Part shown: positions 57,269 to 64,000 of the stretch, piece after piece
Position numbering within the stretch: the first letter of the stretch is position 1
Layout of the letters: the number at the start of each line of letters is the position of its first letter
From: Stereum hirsutum FP-91666 SS1
Lineage: Eukaryota; Basidiomycota; Agaricomycetes; Russulales; Stereaceae
Assembly (NCBI RefSeq): GCF_000264905.1
Contig: NW_006763143.1
Coordinates: 1,234,555 to 1,298,554, forward strand
Length of the DNA: 64,000 nucleotides
Direction: 5' to 3'
Made by a program: the position numbers and the translations under genes
Notes under the pieces: generated by a model
The model's input: only the letters and a program-made list of their open reading frames with translations
Databases searched by the model: none
What the model was told of the DNA's origin: nothing

Positions 57269-57529
57269 ATGACCGCTGCGTACGCTTTCACAGACTACCG
57301 AGCACACAGGCAAACCATTCTCTATGTCACAGTGGACATCCGAACTCCTCCGACTCGGAGATGCAGGCTATCGTTGTTCAATCTCTATGTCGCACTATCG
57401 AGGAGCACAGGAAGGGTCACAGTTCGTTTTCTGAGAGACTTCGACGACGACCTATTTCTGCAAGCACACGTAGCACCAGTTCTAGACGAAGATGATCGAT
57501 TGGAGGAATTGAACAGAAACAGAAAGTAG
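57269..57529 (+). pseudogene. Relic of Pif1-type DNA helicase C-terminus
   Basis: An 86-codon fragment reads AYAFTDYRAHRQTILYVTVDI...LSLFNLYVALSRSTGRVTVRFLRDFDDDLF...EDDRLEEL. It corresponds to the last helicase motifs of Pif1-like SF1B proteins: the DYRxxxQT segment (normally SQGQT, here HRQT, so the Gly-Gln is damaged) and motif VI VALSRS. Just upstream a residual RRQFP in another frame suggests a frameshift. No Walker A or B part was found in the preceding 1 kb, so only the end survives. Such helicases occur as many dispersed copies in basidiomycetes, often linked to mobile DNA. Confidence 0.6.
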
Positions 57530-58757
57530 TGGTGGGCAATGTGATGACCAGTGTTGTAGCAGCGACGGCGCGAGGCAAGGGAGTGCGAGCGATGATGTGG
57601 TACGAGTGAAGTATTTGGTGCCCTGCGAAACGCGGAGTGAGCATAGCGGCGTGAAGAGCGGCACGAGGTAGATTAACCAGCAACAGTGTCGCATACTGAC
57701 AATCAGGAGAGGTCTTTGAAGAGAGTCGGACAGAAGAAGAACACGCGTTCGATGGTAGTTTCTGAGCAGGAGAGGCCAAACGGACAGGGCACGAGACAAA
57801 AAGTGTACGTAAGCTGTTTGTACTTGTTGAAACGGGAGCCCGACGTCATAATTACGGCGGTGCGAAGGACCTTGTAAGCAAGGTAAAGACCCGCCAAGAA
57901 TACTTCCTTCCCTATTGCCGCCGCTTGCGCTAGAATCCATGCACATCAACGACATCGCAGAGGTTGTCCGTGATGCGCATCATCGTCTTCGAGCCATCAG
58001 TCAAGGAACGGCTGGTTGTACCACCGAGCTGACCACCTCGTCTACAGAGGCGTTCGCCAAGACCATTAAACTGAAATACTTAGTCAAGTAACGCACCGCC
58101 CAGTTGTCATTCACACAAGACTCGACTACTTCAGCGCTCAGCACTCAGCCTTGACTGCATATGACATCCATCCATCAAACCAACATCTACGCAATTCGGG
58201 CATTCTAGTGATTGCCGGCGGCTCTCCTAGCGTTTGCTGTGCTTCAGTTGTGCTCCCGCGGCCACAAAATATGAGCTCTGTATCCTGTCGCAATTGATAT
58301 GTCTACAATCTCCTCAAAGAGGAGGCCCATCGCATGGTATTTGTCAGCAATGATGGCGCAGCATGTTGCATTCGCCTATCAGCGCGATCTGCACATATTT
58401 GCCATCACCAAGACAAACTTCAAGTTATTATGCAGGTACTGAGGGACCGAATCAAAGCAGGACTCGGAGGGAAATAGAGGCCGGCCCACGATGCATACAC
58501 TGCATCTCACTGCATGTCTTCAACAGGACTCTACTATAATCAGCGTGTACCGGGGTGAGTCAAATCCTCCTGCCTCTCCCTCTCAAAGTCTCCCGTCTTA
58601 CTGTCTCATTAGCCATCACTACTTCCCTCTGTACACATTATTCATCCAACAGAACCTACTGAAAAGTTGTTTATACGGCCTGGAGATAGCTGCCGAGTAC
58701 GCGTCCACACCATCTATCCTCCACACGCGTTTGGCTCATATCCTTTTAGGAATCACT
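57530..58757. other. No confident gene
   Basis: About 1.2 kb after the helicase relic. It holds the promoter of the following membrane protein; the frame of that gene is open from 58491, but this leader looks like 5' UTR. Confidence 0.4.
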
Positions 58758-60542
58758 ATGGCAGACTTCGACCATAACAATATGCACGAAGGTGCAAACC
58801 AAAAGTATCTCCGCACGGACTCTTCCACCTCCTTTGCATACTATCCTCCACAGTCTAGAAAGGCGACCCGCAATGCATCACTCAGATACCACCCTTTCAG
58901 CATGCTCGTCATGACGGTCTGGATCATCCTGACAGTCGCCCTAGTCGTGCTCCTCGAGAGGTCCGTCGCACTCGGCCCTACCACCCTCCACCTTCCTTGG
59001 TACTACAGCAGTACCGGTCTCCCCTCCGACCTCCTCACCGTCTTCGCCCAAGGTCACGTCCCCATATCCATCATGCACCTCTGCCGCCTCGCCGCCTCGG
59101 GAATCCAGTCGCCCCGGACCGCTCCACGAACATGGATCGAATTCTTCTGGACGGTAGACATGTGCTGGTCCGGGCCCGTAGGGATCTTGGCTACCCTCTG
59201 GAGCATGACGAAGCTGAGGGTGCTCGTCTCTCCGGTTTTGGTGGCATTTTCGGTCATCAGCATTGTGGCGCTGGTGACACCACTCGTCCTGGACCATGCA
59301 TATCCCATTCGGACGATCGACGTGCAGCTCCAGCGGACGTTCAACCCTAACACGCTTTCGGCGTCGAAGATGGGCAACATCGACGCGTATGCTCAGCTCG
59401 CACAGGGAGGTGCGGGTTGGGCCACGAATTTGACGGTGATCAACCTGTTCAATGAGACTACTTTTACTCCTGTCGGCGGAGACCGTGGAACGAACTCGAG
59501 CGATTTCTTCTTCGCGGGTGATGTTGAGAGCTTGGACACTGCCCTTCCCGGAGTTCGCGTCCAGGGTGGATGTCAAGCGATAAACGACCAGACGAGCCTC
59601 GGAAATTTCACCGCATTCACGGCCTATTGCAAGAACCAACTCACGACCGTCGCCGACCACAAGGCCCTGGTCATCGGATCCGGGGCTATCGACCTAAACC
59701 TCAACGTCTCATATTGCACGAACATATCCTCTTTCTCCCCCCTCCAATCCCCTTCCTACACCTCGTCCTTCGTCTGGTTCGAGAACACCGCCGGCCGGAT
59801 ATCGGGAGACCTCGTGAAGGGTCTCGTACGCTGCGACGTCTGCGCCAGCACGGGAAATGCATCCGTCTACGGGCGCACTCTCACCTTCGACAACTTCGTC
59901 CCCAACAACACCATGTACCAGTCCACACAAGGCGGAGAACCCCTCCTCGACCCCATATCCGCCGTCATGTATCACCTAGCAGACGCTACCACGGCCGACA
60001 GCGACGAGGACAGCCAGGAGCCGCTCAACATGTTGGGATATTACGAGACTAGCGAGGACGGTGTTCCGCTATACGTATCCCCCTCTCTCGAAGGGTACGC
60101 AGCGGCGATGTGGCGCGGTGCATCGCATATGACAGCCGCGATTGCCCTTCTCTCCCGTTCTTCCGATACGACCTACCCCGCTACGTCGCACACCCCCGTC
60201 TCCGCACGGACGAAAGACTTCGCGTTCTTCGTCGTCGCTCTCGCGCTTCTAGGAGTCTGGTTTGTGGGGATGTTCGCGCTGACGGTGGGGATGTGGAGGA
60301 AGGCGTCCGGAGATTTGTTGGACAGTTATACGGCTGCGCGGATAGTGGCAGGGCGGCCAGATCTGGTGAATGTGGATTCGCCGGAGGACTTGGAGGATAA
60401 CCCGAGGCTTTTGGAGAAGTTTGACGGGGGGAACGGGATCCGGGTTGATCTGGGCGGGGAAGAGATTGGATATGTGGCGGCTGGGGGGAGGGGGACTCTG
60501 AGCAGTCGACGACCTCATGAAGGAGAGAAGTATAACTTCTAA
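58758..60542 (+). CDS. Large membrane protein of unknown function
   Basis: Single-exon gene of 594 codons from the ATG at 58758 (MADFDHNNMHEG). The frame extends to an ATG at 58491, but that leader is low in coding character, so the later ATG is preferred. Topology: a cytosolic start of about 50 residues, TM1 (MLVMTVWIILTVALVVLLERSV), then weak hydrophobic segments and TM2 (RVLVSPVLVAFSVISIVALVTPL). A long ~350-residue extracellular region follows with several NxS/T sites and paired cysteines (VQGGCQAI, FTAYCKNQL, VSYCTN, VRCDVCAS). A final TM (FFVVALALLGVWFVGMFALTVGMW) and an acidic cytosolic tail end at YNF. The layout recurs in agaricomycete genomes without assigned role. No enzyme motif found. 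Confidence 0.75.
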   Translation: MADFDHNNMHEGANQKYLRTDSSTSFAYYPPQSRKATRNASLRYHPFSMLVMTVWIILTVALVVLLERSVALGPTTLHLPWYYSSTGLPSDLLTVFAQGHVPISIMHLCRLAASGIQSPRTAPRTWIEFFWTVDMCWSGPVGILATLWSMTKLRVLVSPVLVAFSVISIVALVTPLVLDHAYPIRTIDVQLQRTFNPNTLSASKMGNIDAYAQLAQGGAGWATNLTVINLFNETTFTPVGGDRGTNSSDFFFAGDVESLDTALPGVRVQGGCQAINDQTSLGNFTAFTAYCKNQLTTVADHKALVIGSGAIDLNLNVSYCTNISSFSPLQSPSYTSSFVWFENTAGRISGDLVKGLVRCDVCASTGNASVYGRTLTFDNFVPNNTMYQSTQGGEPLLDPISAVMYHLADATTADSDEDSQEPLNMLGYYETSEDGVPLYVSPSLEGYAAAMWRGASHMTAAIALLSRSSDTTYPATSHTPVSARTKDFAFFVVALALLGVWFVGMFALTVGMWRKASGDLLDSYTAARIVAGRPDLVNVDSPEDLEDNPRLLEKFDGGNGIRVDLGGEEIGYVAAGGRGTLSSRRPHEGEKYNF

Positions 60543-60888
60543 TCACATTATTTATTCTGGATTTCGTTGGTGAGATAAAAGGGTTCTATGTATGAGTTGA
60601 TCGGTGATACCTATTCATTTATTTTGGGTTATTCCGTGTCAGTGAGAGTCGTCTGACTGAAAGTAAAACGACCTGACCATCGAGCGTAGCTCTAATATGA
60701 GACATAAATGTAATCATGAGGCGAGACACATCACCACATAGAGTGATACAAAGCAGAGAAGATGCAATTGACCTGTTCGGTATGAACGCAAGGCAATTAT
60801 GAACAGCGACGATATACCCATATCAGTGAAACGAGCCCAAACCAGATACTGAAGTAAGTACACCAACAACGAACTAAACAGTAAAACT
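60543..60888. other. Convergent 3' flanks
   Basis: 346 bp between convergent stops; nothing else recognised. Confidence 0.4.
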
Positions 60889-62409
60889 TTAGGCATCGAT
60901 TGACTCAAGACGCAACTTCCCTTCGCTCTGCAAAACCTCTAGCCTATCGTATGCCTCTGGATCACCCTCTCTCATCCTCTCCAGCAAGCTCCGCCACAGC
61001 CTGATCTTAAACGCCTGCGGCAGCTCCAAGGAGGAGCGAGAAACTGCCCTCGACTCAACCAACCGCGCCAGATAATTGGCGAAAGAAGATTCTCTCGGAC
61101 GATCGGGGGCATCCCAATCAGATGCGAGGATGTAGCCTTGCAATTGGAGTTCTTTGAGCGCAGGCACAAAGCCTGGTCCAGATCCGAGGTGAGATTGTAG
61201 TTGTAGGCTCGACGTGGACTCGTTGGATGATGGTGATATCAAGTACTCGAAGACGCGAAGTGCCAATGTATGACTCGAAATGTTCAGGACCTCCAAGTTC
61301 TTCAGCTTCTCTAGCACCATCACCAACACTTCCATCTTGACATCGTCTGCCAATTCTAGTTCCTTTAACGCCTCCTCGCAATGTCCCACAAACTTCACGA
61401 ACGCGGCAGGCACCTCTCCGGGTAGATACGTCCGCGAACTGATTGGTGAAAACCTGAAGTTAAAGTTCAAATGATCGCCGCTGGTTAAAATGAGATGTTC
61501 GAGACGAGGAGTCTCTAGTGTGTCGAAAAAGTAATGGAACATCCTGTCTTTCGAGTGGCCCAAGTTCGCCTCCAACCTTCGCAAAGACGGCAAAACGACC
61601 GATCTGCGACCGCGCGAGTGGCGCGGGGGACCTTTGACAGAGACGAAATCAATGCTGAGTTCCTCGAGACGCGCACACTTCTTCAGATTGCGCATGAGGA
61701 CCTCTGCATCGAAATCGTCTCCCCAGGCTTGGGTGTGCATATGGAGTTTCCTGAGGTGTGTCCATGGTAATACCCATTGCGAGAGCAGCAGATGGTCGAG
61801 ATAGACTCGACAAAGATGTGGCGCATTTTTGCGATTGAAGCGGGATATTATGACTTGGTTGTCGTTGCCTCGACGGCGTGGTTGCATCAAAGGAGCATAC
61901 ATGGCAAAACTTCGAAGTAGAGGGGTCGAGGATAGGTCTGGGAAAGGATGGATGTCCGGCAACACCCGCGTATAGCTGAGGTTCGTGCACACATCGAGCC
62001 AACGGCTAGAATGCTCTGCGAGGATGTGCATGTAACGTTCGATGTATGGCCTTGACTGTGCGAGGGATGTCTGTTTCGTCGACCCTAGGAAGTAGGCGCT
62101 AATATACACTCTGAAAGACAAAGGGAGCACCCCTGATCGCTTCAACCAAGTCTGAAGCTCTGTAAAAAAGAGCTCGATGGCCTCGGGTGTTCTCGGTAGC
62201 TGAGGAAGGCTGAGCGATGTCCAAGCTCGCGGAGACGTCAGTGTTATGGAGCGCCAGCGGGAGGAGACACGAGTGAGGGAGTGAGGCGCTTGGTTGAGGA
62301 TGATGTCGTAGGATTCGAATGGATACCCCGGGTCGAAGCCAATGTCAACCGTGCAGTGCGAGAAGATATCAGAGAGGGTTTCGGCGGGTAAACACTGGAT
62401 GAGATTCAT
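60889..62409 (-). CDS. F-box protein, tandem copy A
   Basis: F-box protein of about 506 aa from the ATG at 62409 (MNLIQCLPAETLSDIFSHC); the frame runs on upstream to 62568 but only with non-ATG starts. The F-box region LIQCLPAETLSDIF continues to LTRVSSRWRSITLTSPRAWTSLSL, the usual mushroom pattern. A characteristic piece follows: LPRTPEAIELFFTELQTWLKRSGVLPLSFRVYIS. The rest is LRR-like with strands such as LRKLHMHTQAW and LEELSIDFVSV, and a tail QAFKIRLWRSLLERMREGDPEAYDRLEVL. It shares all these with the gene to its right, so the two are a tandem duplication. An upstream exon may be missing. Probably an SCF adaptor, target unknown. Confidence 0.8.
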   Translation of the reverse strand: MNLIQCLPAETLSDIFSHCTVDIGFDPGYPFESYDIILNQAPHSLTRVSSRWRSITLTSPRAWTSLSLPQLPRTPEAIELFFTELQTWLKRSGVLPLSFRVYISAYFLGSTKQTSLAQSRPYIERYMHILAEHSSRWLDVCTNLSYTRVLPDIHPFPDLSSTPLLRSFAMYAPLMQPRRRGNDNQVIISRFNRKNAPHLCRVYLDHLLLSQWVLPWTHLRKLHMHTQAWGDDFDAEVLMRNLKKCARLEELSIDFVSVKGPPRHSRGRRSVVLPSLRRLEANLGHSKDRMFHYFFDTLETPRLEHLILTSGDHLNFNFRFSPISSRTYLPGEVPAAFVKFVGHCEEALKELELADDVKMEVLVMVLEKLKNLEVLNISSHTLALRVFEYLISPSSNESTSSLQLQSHLGSGPGFVPALKELQLQGYILASDWDAPDRPRESSFANYLARLVESRAVSRSSLELPQAFKIRLWRSLLERMREGDPEAYDRLEVLQSEGKLRLESIDA

Positions 62410-62659
62410 GTTCAATTTGTGTCGAGATAGAGGTTTTGAAGAAGCAAGCTCGAGGACAAAGTGACTGCGCGGCAAGTTCCGTTGAGCCCACTGCAGCCCA
62501 CTGCTCAACAGAGATGACTCGCGCCACGCCGCATCGTTGAGCGCGGATTCACGACATAATAACAGCAACGAGAATGGCCAAAATACAACACGTCCAGATC
62601 AAAGGCACAAAGCTACTAGTCATGTACAGTACGACTCGCATTGTCAAGAAAATACAATC

Positions 62660-64000
62660 TCACATCGACTCTAGACACAGCTTTCCTTCGCCCCGTAAAG
62701 CTTCCAGCCTCTCGTATACCTTCGCACAATCCTCTCTCATCCTCTCACGCAACCTTCCCCCAAGCCTGACTTTAAACGCCTCTAGGTCCAAGGCAGCGCG
62801 GGAAGCCGATCTGCACTCAACGAACTTCCCTAGATTGTTGAAGAATGGTGCTCCGCCCACAGGGTCGGACCCGAAGAGATCGAAAGGGACGCCTTGACAT
62901 CGCAGTTCGCCTAGCGAGGGCAAAAGAGCGAATTCTCCTACGCCTGATCGAAGGATAGGCACCGGGGTTGGGCTGCCCACGCCCGTAGGCTCGTTGGGTG
63001 TGCGTGATGTTAGAGCTTCGAGTATCGAAGGAGCCAGTGCCTGGCTGTGAACATCGAGTACCTCGAGGTTCTCCAATTTCCTGAGTACGTCGACAAGGAC
63101 CCGAATCGTCTCGACTGGATCCACCATCTCCAACTCCTTCAGCGATTCCCCACATTGACCCATAAACTTCTTGAACGCGTCATGCAACTGTTCTATCCGA
63201 TATGTCCGGAATGGACCACCGACCTCAGGATATGCCATGTCCAAGTAATATCCCGTGGTGAGAGCCAAAGATTCGAGACGAGGGGTTTGAAGCGTGTCGA
63301 AAAAGAAATGGAACATCGTGTTTGAGGTCGTGCTCAGGTCTACATCCAATCGTCGGAGGGATGGGAGGACGATTGTATCACGTTGATCAGAGTTCATTGG
63401 AATACCTCTGGCAGTCCCAAAGGAGATGTGCAGTTCCTCGAGATTCGTGCACGCCTTCAAGTTCCGCATAAAACCCTGCGCATCAGGGTAGTTTCCTTTG
63501 GCCATATGCAGCTTTGTGAGCTGTATCCATGGTAGGACACACCGCGCAAGGGACGGATGGTCAAGAATGATTTGACGGAGGTGTGGCGCGTTCTCGGGAC
63601 GAAAATACGACACTATGGGTTGGTCCGGAATGACTACGGGATTCGGATTGCCTAGGGAGAGCGTGTGCAACGTAGGAGCACATAGCGCAAAACTTCGCAG
63701 TAATGGAGTTGTGGATAGACCTGGGAATGGGTGTACGTCTGACGATGCCCGCGCGTATTTGAGGTTGGAGCACACGTCGAGCCAGCGATGGGAGTGCTGC
63801 GACAGGATCTGCATATAACGTATGATATATGGCCTCACCTGCTGGAGTGAGGTTTGTTCCTGGGAACCTAAGACGTCGTAGGCGCTAAAATGCACTCTGA
63901 AAGACAGAGGGAGCATTTCCGACCGTGCCAGCCATAGCTGAAGCTCAGCAAGGAAGAGCTCGATGGATTCGGGTGTTCTCGGTAGAAGAGGAAGGCTGAG
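62660..64000 (-). CDS. F-box-type protein, tandem copy B (5' end off window)
   Basis: Paralogue of the neighbour. The frame is open from the right edge (LSLPLLPRTPESIELFLAELQLWLARSEMLPLSFRVHFSAY) to the stop at 62660. Shared blocks include RPYI-RYMQIL, HRWLDVCSNLKYAR, HPFPGLSTTPLLRSFALCAPTL, ENAPHLRQIILDH, MFHFFFDTLQTPRLE and the tail AFKVRLGGRLRERMREDCAKVYERLEAL. The F-box itself lies beyond the window and is inferred from copy A. About 447 codons are present. The ATG at 63916 is internal, not the true start. Confidence 0.8.
   Translation of the reverse strand, partial: LSLPLLPRTPESIELFLAELQLWLARSEMLPLSFRVHFSAYDVLGSQEQTSLQQVRPYIIRYMQILSQHSHRWLDVCSNLKYARASSDVHPFPGLSTTPLLRSFALCAPTLHTLSLGNPNPVVIPDQPIVSYFRPENAPHLRQIILDHPSLARCVLPWIQLTKLHMAKGNYPDAQGFMRNLKACTNLEELHISFGTARGIPMNSDQRDTIVLPSLRRLDVDLSTTSNTMFHFFFDTLQTPRLESLALTTGYYLDMAYPEVGGPFRTYRIEQLHDAFKKFMGQCGESLKELEMVDPVETIRVLVDVLRKLENLEVLDVHSQALAPSILEALTSRTPNEPTGVGSPTPVPILRSGVGEFALLPSLGELRCQGVPFDLFGSDPVGGAPFFNNLGKFVECRSASRAALDLEAFKVRLGGRLRERMREDCAKVYERLEALRGEGKLCLESM

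Noticed and set aside
58491..58757. N-terminal extension of the membrane protein
   Set aside because: The 89 extra residues are not conserved-looking and lack topology sense; the later ATG starts a normal cytosolic end.
62410..62568. 53-residue extension of F-box copy A
   Set aside because: No ATG in this part; it may contain an intron or 5' UTR.
1..64000. CRISPR arrays, rRNA, bacterial operons or phage
   Set aside because: No regularly spaced repeats, rRNA-like sequence or prokaryotic gene layout; the window is intron-rich fungal DNA.

Overview
The window looks like nuclear DNA of an agaricomycete basidiomycete. Nearly every gene is broken by many 45-75 nt GT-AG introns. The gene set fits this group: a class IV chitin synthase, a GPI-type chitin deacetylase, dynactin p150, a Rieske protein, an RBM39/CC1-like splicing factor, lineage-expanded F-box proteins and UbiA prenyltransferase-like proteins. 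Genes lie on both strands. I see no prokaryotic signals, rRNA or tRNA. Exon joins were threaded by hand, so splice sites are inferred unless the reading frame forces them.

Left part (1-9.1 kb): the end of a Ser/Ala-rich protein, a Rab4-type GTPase, then a possible catabolic group. This group is a D-serine dehydratase (DSD1), a RidA enamine/imine deaminase on the same strand, and a divergently read MFS carrier of the anion:cation symporter family. From 9.7 to 20.1 kb come the RBM39-like factor, the Rieske subunit head-to-head with a Rib2-type deaminase, a CxxC-type protein of unknown role, a TA-flanked MITE, a chitin deacetylase and a SET/NAP histone chaperone with two ACGCGT boxes upstream. 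From 20.5 to 38 kb come an FMO-like flavoprotein with an NTF2-like front domain, dynactin p150, an F-box protein, a two-finger C2H2 protein, adenosine kinase and a UbiA-family enzyme.

The most structured non-coding stretch is 38.84-40.39 kb. It is a terminal-inverted-repeat element with a perfect 8-bp target duplication. It contains a TA-flanked inverted-repeat element, which in turn contains a poly(A)-tailed retroposon with a 14-bp target duplication. The whole nest ends about 170 bp before a full-length ABCA-type transporter (40.6-46.9 kb).

Right part (47-64 kb): a seven-TM-type membrane protein, the class IV chitin synthase with a poly-Q tail, a gene-poor stretch with a decayed Pif1-type helicase end, an unknown large membrane protein, and a tandem pair of related F-box proteins, the last cut by the window edge. 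No single pathway covers the window. Likely functional links are DSD1+RidA (with the MFS carrier), the two cell-wall chitin enzymes, and possibly UbiA with the ABC exporter.
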